From contig NC_133299.1 in NCBI RefSeq assembly GCF_005239225.2, positions 3,848,967-3,912,966 of the forward strand: a DNA stretch of 64,000 bases, written 5' to 3'. Source of the DNA: Populus alba. Lineage: Eukaryota; Streptophyta; Magnoliopsida; Malpighiales; Salicaceae. The notes below the pieces were generated by a model. The model was not told the DNA's origin and did not search any database. It saw nothing but the letters and a program-made list of their open reading frames with translations. Made by a program: the position numbers and the translations under genes. Of this stretch, positions 1 through 14,000 are shown piece after piece; position 1 is the stretch's first letter; each line of letters starts with the position of its first letter.

Positions 1-1739
1 TCTGAACTGCAACATTATTGAAATGTCACGTTTCTGAACTATGATATCTTCAAACTATATTATTTTGCCAAAACGTTTTCATCCTATGCTATTTTGGCAT
101 TTAATTATATTTTGGATGCTAATTGCCTAATTTATCCTTTAAAATTATTGATTTTTTTTTCAAAAAAATTATATGTTGAAAAATTATTTGGATTTGAACA
201 CAAAAGTATTTTTTTAATATTAATTTTGTATAGAATTTTTATTTTTAATAGTAGATGTATAATCATGTTTTAAAAATAATGTATTTTGCAAATTAATTAA
301 CCTTAACAAAAGTTAACTCAAAATTTTATGAAAATTCAATTATCAAAAGATAAGATTTAAGATTCAATGGCCAAGAAAGAAAAATAAGATAATGTAATGT
401 GACATGAGAGAGAAATGAGGGAAGAAAAAAATGGAAAGAAAGAATGGGTCACTGGGTACACATTGAGAATCCATTTTTGATATACTCAGTATCATTAAAA
501 AAATCTCGATGATATAATTCTAACAACATATTGAAAGACCACCAAATAAGGTCATGATTAACCCTAAATTAACCTCGAACAAAACTCCTAACTAATTACA
601 ACCTTACTTGGTAGTCTTTTAATGTGTAATTAAAAATTGTCTTATCGAAATCTTTCTAATTTTATCAAGTATGTAAAAAATATGGAGCCTCGATGTATAC
701 CTAAAGACCCATTTTTTTTTTCTTTTTTTATTATATTTTTTTCTCTCATGCCATATCAGTTTTTCTCTCAAGCCATTGGATTTTAAATATTATCTCTTGA
801 CCATTGGATGCTTGTAAAATTTTAGGTTGACTTTTATACTTGTTATTTAAGACATGAATTCTCGGTTTTGTTCAAATCGTTCTAATTTCTAATACTTTTT
901 TAACTTGCATTATTTTTTAAAATTTTTTATTAATCTGAACTAAAATGACAAAAGACCCTAAAATCATATTCATATTAATATTCAGAGTACGATTATGCTA
1001 TTTATTAATATTATTAATAAAGTTGTGTTTGGTATTTTTTTTTTATAAATTAATTAAGTTATTTTTTTATAAAAAAAAAGGCTTCAAAAAGTTGTTATCA
1101 TGTTTTGTTAGAAATAATTTTTATTTTAAATCAAAATTTGTTATTAAGTTAAGAATTTTAATTTATCAAAAGTTAAAACCTTTAATTTGTATCTTCAGGA
1201 TCCTAACTTATATATTTTTTAATAAAATTAGTTTATGTCTTTTTTTTCCAAATATTTTTCTACTCTAAAATCATTTTAATTCATTTTTACTTTATGGAAA
1301 AAAACAACATTTATATTATAACTTAAAGTTAAAAATCATAATTTTAAAATTATATTAAGCAGACTCCTATAGGAACATTCTTTGGCCACCTTTCATGTAA
1401 CTCTGGTTTGATAAAAAATAGGCTAAACAAGCAAAAATTGATATTATCCACTATACATATGACAGGACCGCAGCTTAAACCATCTCCACAAATGAAACTA
1501 ATTGGATATCTTTATAAAAAGATTCGACTATAAAAGTAGGAAAAGTAAGTTTTCTTGAGTCAACCTTTGGGAGCAAAATCGTAAACTTAGAGAAAAAAAT
1601 GTTGAGAATACATTGACATAGTTCATTATTAGAATCATATTAGATTCCTGGCATGCGTGTCAGTTCATAATTTTTTTTAATAAAAAAAATCTTTAAATCT
1701 GATAAATATTAAACAATATCTTTTTTATTTTTTTGAAAA
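1..1739. other. AT-rich intergenic DNA, no gene seen
   Basis: Long A and T runs with no codon structure, splice-bounded exons or family signature on either strand. The only open frame of note (near 945-1268) is low-complexity Phe/Leu/Ile/Lys text and is not credible as a gene. Confidence 0.7.
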
Positions 1740-2560
1740 ACATTCTTCTTTTAAAACATTTAGATGATAACTCTTAGATCAACTTAGATTAATCTGTAAA
1801 ATATAAGACTCGAATTATGAGATCATGATAACTCTTTAAAAAAAAAAATCAAAACTAATTATAAAAATCAACTCCTAATCAACCCAATACTAAATGAAAA
1901 AAATATTCAAATTTAAAAAAAGTTCCTAAAAAGAACTGGCTCAAGTCTATGTGAGTAAACTTGCGACCATGTCATGAGAACATGATAAATAAATAAAAAA
2001 AATAATTAAAATAAATAATAAAGTGCAATTCCCAAGCAAACCCAATATTGAAAGATAAAATAGAGAAAAAAAATCAATTTAAATAAATTGGCTTAAAAAA
2101 AAACTTGAGTCGATATATGTTAATTTGTCAAAACCGTAACCCAAATCATGAGACTTTGATAACCTCGTAGAAAGTAAATTAAAAAAAACTTCAAAGTCTA
2201 ACTTCTAAACAAACCAAAGTTGAAGGCCAAAATCAAGAAAAAAAATATTTTAAAAATACAAAAAAAAAAAACTTAAGTCAACTAGAATAAACCTATTAAA
2301 ATTGTGATTCGGATCATGAGACTTAAATAACTCAATATAAAGAAAAAAAAATCAAAGTCTAATTCTAGACCAACTCAGTGTTAAAATACAAAAAAAAAAA
2401 AAAAAAAAAATCCAAAAATACCAACCCAAGTCAATTCGAGTTAGCTATCAAAATCTACAACTCTGATCATGATATTGAGGATCACCTAAAAAAAGTAAAA
2501 CAAAAACAAATTACGAAGTCCATTTCTTGAAGGATAAAATTAAAAATAAATAAAATATTT
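1740..2560. repeat. Degenerate ~160-bp tandem repeat, locus 1
   Basis: About five diverged head-to-tail units. The recurring landmark is a phrase like 'atcatgag' or 'atcatgata' near 1,819, 1,970, 2,144, 2,313 and 2,465, a spacing of roughly 150-175 bp. Each landmark is followed by 'ataactc'-like text, an A-rich stretch and 'caacccaat'-like text. The same unit recurs near 9.46-10.2 kb. Coding potential is absent. Confidence 0.6.
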
Positions 2561-4849
2561 AAAAAATATATAGCAATTAAAAATTAAAATCTAAATTTAA
2601 AATTAAAAAAAAATAGCATCTCACTTTGCAACTTTAAAAAGAGACAAGCACAACAAAATGGAAAAGGAAAGAGAGGAGATGAAATAAAAGAAGAATGAGT
2701 TGCTAGAGCTTCTAATTGTATCAAGGAAAGCTGCTTTCAAAGCATAGAGGGATCTATGCAACCATCCCACTAGGAGGTACTGAACGTGCTTCCCAAATAG
2801 TGTTGATGCCTCCACGCATTGGTGTGTAATGAACACCCATCAATAACTTTTTTTTGAATAAAAAAACAATTATCTAATATAGAAACACCAAATTACCCTC
2901 CATGAATATGGAATTTACAAAAAGAAACTTGTGTGAAAGGATTAAAATGCCCCTAAACACATGTTTTATTTTTTGTTTGTTTCGAAGAGCAAACATATTG
3001 TTTTAGTGTATTCTAATAAATAAAAAGATAAAAAAAAAAAAAAAAACTTTGATGAATAATTCTTTTATTTTTTTTTACTTTGAAAGAAAATAAGTTATTT
3101 TACTGTTTACAAATCTAAAAAAACACATATACCATCTAATAATTTTTTAATAACCATATGGCCATTGTAAAAGATCAAATTATCCTTAATACAAAAGCTT
3201 TTATTTTTTTCACTAAAAAGAAAATTGGTAATTTTACTATAACAATTCACCTATTAATCTAGTGATATACTAATATTTGTTGTTAATATGTATGCCCCGT
3301 GATGGTATTGGATGGATTTTGGAAACTCGTTTATCTATAAATAAGCAAATCTTTAATAATTTTACCATATCATTAGATAAACTATGTTTGTTTTTATTAT
3401 TCTCATTGTACTATCCATGTAATAATAGCATCATATTTTATGCTTGTAAGAAATATTTAACTTAACCTTAAAGGATATATATTAATTAATCAAATTTTAA
3501 ATTTATTTTCTAGAGATTATCGGTTCTAATCTTACAAATCTCAAGACACTAGAGGTTTATATGGTGGCTAACTTCAGGCCCCGTAAGATTAGTTAAAATA
3601 CACATAAACTAACCCGAACATCCACATTAATCTAAAAAAAAAAATATTTAACTTAAAGTTTATTCCATTCAATGCCCAAAAGTAAAATTTGTTTGCAAAC
3701 TCATTCCCGATTATGATTTCAAATGTATTTTATTTTACTCCTATCCACTCAAACATATCCATTCATTCAAATTAACCGTTTTTGAAATCAATGTCTCTCT
3801 AGCTAAAATGAAAAAAATAAAAGAAAATAAATTCAAAAACATGAATATATTATATGTTCTATATTCCAAAGGATGTTCAATTTATATTCTTAATTGATCT
3901 TTATTTTTTGAAATAAATACTAAAAATTAAATCATAATACCTAATATCATATTTTTATTAAAAAAATAGCTTAATCAAAAAACTAATAAAAATGAAAATG
4001 GAATATAATTTAAACTAAAATAGTTTCAAAAAATTTATATATAATATATGAATATATTCTACAGTGTTAGAATATATTCAATTTAAAGTTGAAAGAAATG
4101 TTACAAAATTGCATTACATGATTTTGTAATATTATTAGTGTAGGGTTTAATTAAGAATTAGTAAGGGTATAAATGACATGTAATTTAACTTTTATACTAT
4201 CATAGTTTTTTAATAATTTAAGGGACAAATAATAAATATAGTAGTTCGCTCAACAAAATTATAGTATTTATATTTATGGATATAAGGTTGAAAATGTAAA
4301 ATAATAATATTCGAAATATTGCAATGGATATCAAGGTAAATATTACTATTGGCATTTTTGTAAGTTGTAGCTTCAAAAAACAATTAAAGCCATTTTTGTC
4401 CTTTTTTTTTTTTTAAATAAGCATCATTCTATCTTATGAAAATCTATTATCATCTGTTTTTGGAGTGAAACCTAATAAAAATGGAATCACCTTCCACTCA
4501 AAGAACTCAGGATTATTTAGAAATATAGTTGTGGTTATTTTTTAAAATATTTTTCATGTTGAAATATATCAAAATAATATTTTTTTTTTATTTTTAAAAA
4601 ATTAATTTTGAGATAAAACGCATTAAAACGATCCAATATATAATAATAATAATAATTATTATTATTATTATTTTTAGCAAAAAAAAAAATTAATTTTTTT
4701 GAAAATACAGATTGCCCGTATTTTCAAACGTTTTATTAAAGCTGATTATTAAATATTAATTTAAGATTTTCAATAAAGGTGTAAAAGTTAGAAAAATAAA
4801 GGTAAAAACAAGCTCTTAAATAACAATTTCTCAAATTTATAAAACATAT
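2561..4849. other. AT-rich spacer, no gene seen
   Basis: No exon or RNA gene was recognised. It includes a short perfect AAT/ATT palindrome (about 4,638-4,675), which could extrude as a hairpin, and many homopolymer runs. Confidence 0.6.
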
Positions 4850-5179
4850 TGACACGACCAAAAGATTAATATGTCTTATCCCAAGTGCAGGAGTATCGAA
4901 GTAATAAATAACCCAACAAAAACGGGGTCGAACCACAAGGAGGTAAACTATATATATATATAATAAAACAAAGAGTTTATGAGATATTGATGTAAGGATT
5001 AAATAATGATAAAACAATTGTCAAGGTTAGAGGATTCACTAATAGTATTAGAAATAAGTATAGTATAAACAATCAAAAAATTGATGTCTTATCCTAAGGG
5101 CAGGAATGTCGAAGTAACAAATAACCCGACAAAACCAAAATCAAACTACAAGGAAGGTGAACTATATAAATTAAAAATA

Positions 5180-5214
<35 letters not shown>

Positions 5215-5453
5215 CGCGCGCATGTATAATAAAACAAAGATTTTTATGAGAATTTTATGGGATATTAATGTAAAGATTAAATAATGATAAAATAATTGTC
5301 AAGGTTAGAGGATCCATTAATAGTATCAGAAATAAGTATAGTATAAACGACCAAAAGATTGATGTCTTATCCCAAGTGTAGAAATGTCGAAGTAACAAAT
5401 AACCCGACAAAACCAAAGTCGAACCACAAGGAGGTGAACTATATAAATTTAAA

Positions 5454-5501
<48 letters not shown>

Positions 5502-5620
5502 AAGAGTTTATGAGAATTTTATGGGATATTATTGATGTAAAAATTAAACAATGATAAAACAATTGTCAAGGTTAGAGGATCCACTAATAGTATTAGAAAT
5601 AAGTATAGTATAAACTTTTT
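4850..5620. repeat. Three head-to-tail ~260-bp units with dinucleotide tracts
   Basis: Three copies start near 4,860, 5,075 and 5,352. Each opens with text like 'gatgtcttatcccaag', continues through 'aacccgacaaaacc' and 'ccacaaggaggtgaacta', then a TA-rich microsatellite, and ends with 'agtattagaaataagtata'. The microsatellite differs between units: short TA in the first, TA then TG then CG in the second (about 5,179-5,222), and long AT in the third (about 5,458-5,495). The wording resembles untranslated internal sequence of plant retrotransposons, but no coding domain is present, so that link is tentative. Confidence 0.7.
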
Positions 5621-7923
5621 TTATTAATCAACTAGAAACCAAACAAAATGAGATTAATTAGATGATTTATCCTTAATAGTTCATTATAAATTTTTAACAT
5701 GATCATATTAATTATCTTATTGAAGCAACACTATACTTTTAAATATTGTCAGGAATTCATGATGCTAACTTATATTAACAATAAATCAAGTTCCTTTCAT
5801 AACACAAATAAAGGTTATATCATGTGGTTGGCTATAAAAGAGTCAAGCATTTGTTATACCAAGTGTTATACAACATAAATTTAGATCAACCATTTAACAA
5901 ATAAGATATTAAGAATTGGTAAGATAAAAAGATAAGACATGTTAATAACAAACTTTCTTGGATATAAATATTGAAATCCATTTTGAGTTTACATTATACC
6001 TATTCTAACATCATTAATGAAACCTTTTCATCTTGACATGATAACTTAGTTAAACATTATAAAGAAGAGACATATAAATAAACAACATAAAAACATAAGT
6101 ATATTAAAGGAAATGAAAAATATAAACAAGATATTAAGGAAAATATAACATGAAATAAAACTTAAACATTACAAAAATATAAATAAAGAAATAAAGAGCA
6201 TGATCTTGATCTGAACAACCAAGATGTCTAAATGCATGACAAATGCCTTTTTTTATAGGCCAAAATTTGAAACTATTGATTTGATGAATAATTGTTGAGT
6301 GGGTGACCACATCTTAACTTTGTGACAATACTTATCTTCTTGTCTAAACAAAACGTCATTGATAATGTTAGAATTTGAACAGACTTAACTAATGAAAGTT
6401 CTAGGAAATTGTCTCAGCTTTCCAGAAAAAAAACAATTGAGGTCATTTGGACTTCTAAAACTCGAGATATGGGCTGAACACTGAATAGTGTCTGGGTTAC
6501 AAGATAGATTCAGACTTCTCTGTTGTTGCTATAATTTGGACTTGAAAACAACCTTTTTAAATCTTAGACTCTTCATGAAAATTTTAGGCCTATGTCTTAG
6601 CTTTCCATCCATATAAAACAGACCTAAATCCAAGATCAATAGCTCCATATATAACTCAATGACCGAACAGTATTTCAGTTTGGACTGAACCAACATCTCT
6701 TTTCAAAAAATTATATATTTTTTTCAATTACATGGCATTGTTATTTTTTTGTATTTATTTTTGGATCAATTTGTATATCAATTGAGACTAAATCATTCTC
6801 TGGATAATCTTAAAAACACATCCCTCACATTGTTCTAGTATATTTAGAAAAAAATTAATAAATTAGTTTAGATAACTTGAATAGCTTTGAAAGGGAAAAT
6901 ACATTTTCTAATTTAAATTTGTAGTTTTAGATTGTTTATTACAATTTATTTCTATTTCTAATATATTAAGAATATATTTAAATATAATAAATTATATTTT
7001 TTAATAAGAAACTCTTTAGATAAACTAAATATACTAATATTTTTTAAGACAATATTACCAACTAGTCCATGACTTAAAAAGTGAATTGTGTTCCTAATTT
7101 TTACGTAAACACAAATTTTACTTAAGAAGTTAGGGAATTAAAATGATTAATTTTTCTCCAAAATTAATTTTTATATCAATTTCACTCCCTAATTATTTTA
7201 ATTTCTCAATGAGGAATCTTGTTAGAATCACTAAATTGAAAAGGTTAGAATTTGTTCACTGACCTAATACTATTTCTCTTTTTTCAATTCCAGTTTTCTT
7301 TTCTTTTTTTAATGAAAAATTAAGAAATATGTTCATTTGTTAAGAACAAAGAGGACTCTTTCCATCAAATAAAATAAAAAATACATCAAGATTATAACTA
7401 TTTTTATATATTAAATGAAAACCATAATTTATAATAGTCATCTTAATATTCTATAATTGTGACAATATCATTATAAAATACTAATTTTACTTCATTTAAA
7501 TTAAGAATTATTATGAAAAGTTATGTTGTTAACTAAAAAAATCTTTATATTAAATTCATAATAAAAACTAAATTTACAACATTATCTAAACATGAAAATA
7601 TATAAACAAAATAATTTTAATGTTTTACATTGTTAAAAAGTGTTTGTATATAAAAGAAAATATGTATTGTTCATGTTTTTATCCATGGAAAATTTATAGA
7701 GAAAAACTGTGAATTTGTTTTTCTAATTATATGAAAAAACAATATTGTAAGAAAAGTAACAATTAAAATTTCATTGAAACAAAATGCTTTATAAGTATAA
7801 TTCCTCCTTTTCTAATTTGTTTTTTTAATGAAGAAATAGAACCCATGTTCCAAGCCTTTGCTTGAATCGGTTTTCAAATTAAATAGAATAATAGCTGACT
7901 TGATATGATATATTTAGAATCCA

Positions 7924-7956
<33 letters not shown>

Positions 7957-9439
7957 CTTCTTTTTATATACTGATATGATGATTTTTTAAATTGAATTGA
8001 ATTAACTTGGATTAATTTCTCAAATCTACAACACATGATACAAGGTAGGTGAGTTTTATAACTTATTTTTTAGGATTTAATTTTTATTTAATTATATAAT
8101 AAAAAAATCATAAATAAAAGTAAAATAAAAATATTTATAAAGAGCTTCAAAAGAAAAGTGTTCACTGTTATTAAAAAAAGTATACCATAATCTTTTTTCA
8201 TAAATAAACAAAAACTCAATCGATATAAATTTTTTTAGTATATATTAAAAAAATATTATTAAGGATCGCAAAAAAAAGTGCTTGCCAATATAATTTTAAA
8301 AAAGATTGTGATTTTAGTTAAAAAAAAAATTAAAATTTAATGTTATTAAAAAAAAATTCTCAAATTAATGTTTAAACAATCCACTCTAAGTGATTGAGAT
8401 TAAACATCTTGAAAAGAAAAGGAACAAAACCCTAAATGGGCATTGCACACCTAACCTATAAAGGAGGCCTAGCTCGCAGACTTTGTTACGTTAAAGGGCA
8501 GGTGACGTGGTTTAAAAAGAAGGCACAAACTACACGTAATTTATAGTAGTAGAATCCAAAGATCGAAGAGGTCACTGAAAAGTTGGTATAGTTTTTTTTT
8601 TTTTTTAATCTATTTTTATTTGAAAATGTCTAAAAAAAAATACTTAGAAATTCAATAAAATTGATATCTCAATCTAAAACACTCATAAATTAGTCTAAAA
8701 ACATAAAAATTAACCAAATAAAATTTTTCTTTCTCAATCATGGTCAACCTTTTCCATAAAATAAAATAAAAAATAATTTTTTTTTTTTAATAAAACTACT
8801 CTTATTAAATAGAACGCATTAACCTTAAGAATGTATATTTTTTAAACAACCATTAACTTTCTCTCCCCTCTCTTATTTTTTAAAAATTCTCTTATTTGTT
8901 TTCCAAACTCAAGGGTTAAAACATAAGTAAAATAAAGTTTTTAATCAAAACACAAAAACCTAAAAAAAAAAAAAGATCAAACTTCATGACCAAAATAAAA
9001 AAACCTTGTACAATAAAAAGAAGAAAAATGGGCTATAATTTTTTTCTATTATAGATTTTAGTCCTCGGAGTTCTAATTTTTATAATTAATAAAATTGAAT
9101 TTAATATTTCCAAATCAAATACCAATTTAATGGAAACATATTTTCACATTTCAAGAATCCTTTTGGAAAATATTACAAATAAATTATAAGCCCAAAACCT
9201 CATTTAACCTAATTTACAAGTAAAAAAAATCACAACCAAAAATAAAAATTACCAAAAGAATAAAAAGAACTAAAAAAATAATTTCAATAAAAATTGCAAT
9301 GTGAGAAGATTTACAAAAAAAAACATTTTAGATTGTTTGGAATGATTACTGGATCTTTGGTCAGTCCTAGCCCTATGTTGGGGGTTGAACTAATTTTTTT
9401 AATATAAAATTTTTTTTTAAGTATTGTTAATGTCTTTTT
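5621..9439. other. AT-rich spacer, no gene seen
   Basis: Mostly low-complexity AT-rich DNA. An (AT)n microsatellite lies at 7,929-7,956. No supported gene, tRNA or bounded mobile element was found. Confidence 0.6.
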
Positions 9440-10250
9440 TAGTAGAAAAAAATCTAAATCATGTGAGGATTGACTCGATCAACTTAGTGGATTCAAAAAC
9501 AACTCAAATGACTTATAAAAATATAGCTTGACACAACATAAATATTCAAGATGAGATTTTTTTATATATAAATATTAAGACGAAAACATATTGGATTGAT
9601 TCGAATCAACTCGAGTTAACTTGCCAAGTCATGAGACTATAATAACCCTAGAGAAAGTAAATCAAAATAAATTATGAATATCAATTTTCAGTAAACTTAA
9701 TATTAAATGATGAAATTAAAAAAAAATCAATTTTTTAAAAAAATTAACCCGAGTAAACTCATATTAATCTGTCAAACTTGTGACTTAGATCATGAGATTG
9801 AGATGACCAAATAGAAAGCAAATTAAAGCCAATTATAAACTCAATTCCCAATCAATCAAGTGTTGAAACATGAAATTGAAAAAAAAATCTAATTAAAATA
9901 ATAATATAAAAACACTTCAAGTCAATCTGAGTTAATCAATTCTCGTGACTTGAGTTATAAGACGAGAGTAATCACATAGAAAATAAACCGAAACAAATCA
10001 TAAAACCTAATTCTCAATCAATTCAATGTTAAAAAATAAAAAAAAAAAAAAACACATTCGAGTTAATCCATCAAACTGATGATCCATATCTTTAGACTGA
10101 GAATCTTATAAAAACTAAATTGAAAAAAATTATAAAATTTAATTTTTAATAAATCTTTAATTGATATTGATTTTTTTATTGAAAAAAACAATAAAAATCT
10201 AAAAAAATAAAACACTATGCTAGTTAATAGTTTGTGATGAGTTATAAATT
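9440..10250. repeat. Degenerate ~160-bp tandem repeat, locus 2
   Basis: Units matching the 1.74-2.56 kb locus, in the same orientation. 'catgaga'-type landmarks fall near 9,632 and 9,788, with diverged equivalents near 9,955 and 10,088. They alternate with 'actcgagttaa' and 'ccaatca' text. Non-coding. Confidence 0.55.
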
Positions 10251-11052
10251 AAAATTTCGTTTTCTTTTAGTGTAATTGAAACTTAAGTACTTTTTTAATG
10301 AATAATATTTTGAACTTAGAAGTACAGTAAAATCTTTTTTTTTTTTGTTTGTTAATAGTATAAATAAAAACAAACCAGGAGCAATGAGTGCATTTTATGT
10401 GGAGAATAGCATTATCATGGCTTTAATTTTGATTTTTTAAGCTTCTATTAAAGAGTAATATTTTGAAACAAAAAGGAAAAGAAAAGACAATAACCAGTTA
10501 ATAAGTCAAGCCGTAGCGGAAAAAAGAAGCTCCATCGACTTCAAGAATCAAGACTTTAGAAGTAGGGATCCATATGCAAGAGGAGGGTCCTGTTTCTGAA
10601 AATGAGACGAGATACAGAGAAGGAAGGAATCAAGCATTTGGATCAATCTAAGTTTATTACCACCATTAATACATACACACAGCAGTAGCATATCGACACA
10701 AGCCTGAAGGCATATATGACCAAAGCATCATCAACTCTAACAGAGTCATGTATATTCTTGATGAACAGCAGGAGTGAAGGCCTTTGGACGGACCTTATTT
10801 TACAATAATGATAAATCATCACAGCAACCCCAACTCCGAAACCCTAAATACACAAGTCGGAACAGACTAATATTCATGGGGGAGAAGTGTGGAAAAGTTA
10901 ATAATCAGATGATGAGTAGCTTCCTACTGCAACTGAACTAACTAGACTGACATTTTTTTTTTTCAAACATGTAAGTATATTCTAATATCTGAGACTTGCT
11001 TATTTGAACGTACCTAGATACCTCCAGAAACGACTTTGTGTATCAGGAGGGA
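10251..11052 (-). other. Spacer and probable 3' UTR of the kinase gene
   Basis: The sequence becomes more complex from about 10,500 upward, as expected for a 3' UTR of the minus-strand gene that stops at 11,053. A possible polyadenylation hexamer (AATAAA on the minus strand) lies near 10,652. The exact transcript end cannot be fixed from sequence alone. Confidence 0.45.
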
Positions 11053-14000
11053 TCAGTAACATTGGTTAAAGCAGAAAAAGAAACCTCTCGGCTTGTCTTC
11101 TATCTGGGTTCTTGGGGTTTCCCCTGAGTCATCTCTTACAGCCATTAAGGAACTTGTACCAGGAGACTCCGGCGGAAAAACCGCATTCTCAGATGTGAAT
11201 ATCCTAGCTGGGATGGCGGGCTCCGGTGCTGAATTGGTAGAAAGATAATGCAGGAGCATCTGTATAATTTGGCTGAAGTTGGGCCGCGCATTTGGATCTT
11301 CTTTCCAACATGAGGTCACAATCAAAGCCAAATCCTCTGGGAGGTTTTCAGCACTGGGTCTCACATTCTGAAACAGCAAAACCATTACGTCAAGATGCTG
11401 GAAATTGCAACTGAGCTATATAATTATAATCAATAATTAAAAGACAAGATGATCATTCAGGTTATGGCATATCAAGTTTGGAACCCCTATTAATTTCTGT
11501 ACTCGAGCAATAAAAGCAGACAAATGTCAGATGGTCCTGGTTTTGATGTCCAGATGCTGGCCTCAAAACTTGAAATGCAAGCAACTTAATATAAAAACTG
11601 CATGCTATAATCAAATCCTCCATAAATTGTTGGCACATAGGGGTAAAATCCCACAATGACAAAGATAGCAGCCAGGTGAGGAAGGCTTCTGGGTCAAGGT
11701 GATGTCCAACATGTTCATCATCTCGCTAGTGAGAGTTCTCCTCAATGACCCCCCAAGCACAACAGTTTCACTAGGTGATTTTACTTCAGCAATTATAAGC
11801 ACCATACCCAAACCGTCTCCATCAGTCAGTCCAACAACCCATCAGGTCCGTCTGCTACCCCATCAAAACCACCTCCATCAGGCTGCAGCCCTATAATCGG
11901 CATTTATGATTATCAATTAACTCACCAACTTAATGAAAATACTTCACTTCTAAAGAGATCGGCATCCAATCTTGCAGAAAGCAACCTTGTGGTCCAATAC
12001 TCAAGAGCAAACTCAATATGTCATAAGAGGTGATAAAGTCTAGTTCAGCAGCATTTAAACAGGCAATTTCTCATATAATCTCAAAAGGGCACTGACACCA
12101 GCTGGACATCAATATAGTCACCATCCAAGTAAATCCCCTTGGAATAAATGCTTCCTTAAGATTTCATTTGAATTTTGAGATATAATGAAAACAACACTGC
12201 TCACCTTAAAAGCAGCTGCATAAGCTGCCTGTAGATTTGACATGCCTTCAAAAGGCAATTTATTATGGATGAGCTCCCACAACACTATCGCAAAGCTATA
12301 AGCATCCACCTTGTGATTATAGTGTTTCTTCTCACCATGTCTTAATGTGACTGTGCTGTAAAGCTGCCACCAAATAGAAAGGTGAACAATATGGCATCAT
12401 ATAAAAACAATTCTAGAGATTCTCAGTCATTCAATATAGTACCTCTGGAGCCATCCACCGGTATGTCCCTGTTTCAGCAGTCATCATCTCTGTCAATGAC
12501 TCTTCTCTGGCTAAACCAAAATCTGCAAGTTTAACTGTTTTATGGTCTGCAGTCAAGATCAAGTTCTCTGTGAATAGGAAAGGAAACGAGGTAGTCAGAA
12601 GAAGCCTTGATGCTTGATTACTAAATAATCAAATGTTTTTTGAATTTTAGAGTATCACACTGTATCAGTGCTTAACAGCCTGTTGCTGAGAAAACCCCCT
12701 TGTTTTGAAGATGTAATTCAATTCTACATATCAAGAAAAATCAAGATTTCATACAATACAAAGTCACACCCAAAAACCCACAGTCACTCCTTTCTTGCTG
12801 CTCAGCTACACCTATCCTCCAGCTAAATTGTCTTTGTGTCTCTTTCAATGGAGATATTGATTTCTTATCTCTCACACTTTGCTACGTCTGATTTGTTGCA
12901 GAGAAAACACAAACAGTGTTTATGGCACTAGAATTTTATGGATGACAGCGATGATGCTTGAAAGTTTTTCTCGGAGATGATTTATGCTTTTTGCCCGTGT
13001 ACCTGGTTGTTTGTCTAAATGTAGTGATGATGGAGCCTTTTTAGTGACAAATTGAGCAAAATTGAATTCTACTAATGGATGAGTTCAGTTTCCTTTTGTA
13101 CAGAAATATTAAATGTTGAAAAACCTCAGAGTGAAGCAAAAAAACAAACTTTTCATACAAACACATGTAGCAGTTACCTTTTTAATGCTAGACCAATATT
13201 TCAAATTTATGGAACCCACACTCTACCACTTACATGTTGACACATCATTTTGCAAGGAAATTTAGTATAAAAAGTTTGTTCGTAAATCATTTTCCTTGAA
13301 CTCAGCAAGTTTAAACTTTCCAAACAAGAGAGGTGCTCAAATAGAATTGAAATTGCACAAACTAGAAGCTCTCTAAACATGACTGTAAGGCCATCCATTC
13401 ATTTTAGCACTGCACAAGGACATCTTTATGGAGTGCATATATTCAAGAGATCAAGTAAAAGGGTCCAGAAACAATGAGGTGAAACAAGAAGAAACAAAGA
13501 CAATTCCTTCAATGCTTTGAATCTGATTCTATCAAACATTATATAAACCTTTTGTGAAGTTTATTTCCTGGCTGCTTACTTATGCTGATCAAGTATTCAG
13601 ACTTGCACATGTCACTGAAAAAGATTAAATGTAATGCTTGCCAGTTCCCCTACCATCTCTATCCAGCAGTTATAACAATCAGTACAAGCTTATGACATAA
13701 AGTCGAATCTAATTGCTATCATGCAGTATCATAGAAAATAAGTATAAAGAGGTGCCTATTAAATACATAACATTGAAGCGCTTACTATTCCTCTTGGCAA
13801 TCAATTCCTTGTATTAAGGAATAAAAGAACCATAAACAAAAATTTCATCAAGTTTTGTTCCATCACACAAGAAAGCAATTGAAATGTAGTATAATCAATT
13901 TAGACCTGACCAAAATAGAATTTTCTATTATCATGCAAAATCATGATAATTTGTGAACTTTCAAATGCACAGGCCAGATGATTGATCTGAAACTTGGATT

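Noticed and set aside
945..1268. 107-codon open frame in AT-rich DNA
   Set aside because: Low-complexity Phe/Leu/Ile/Lys composition, no domain, no gene context.
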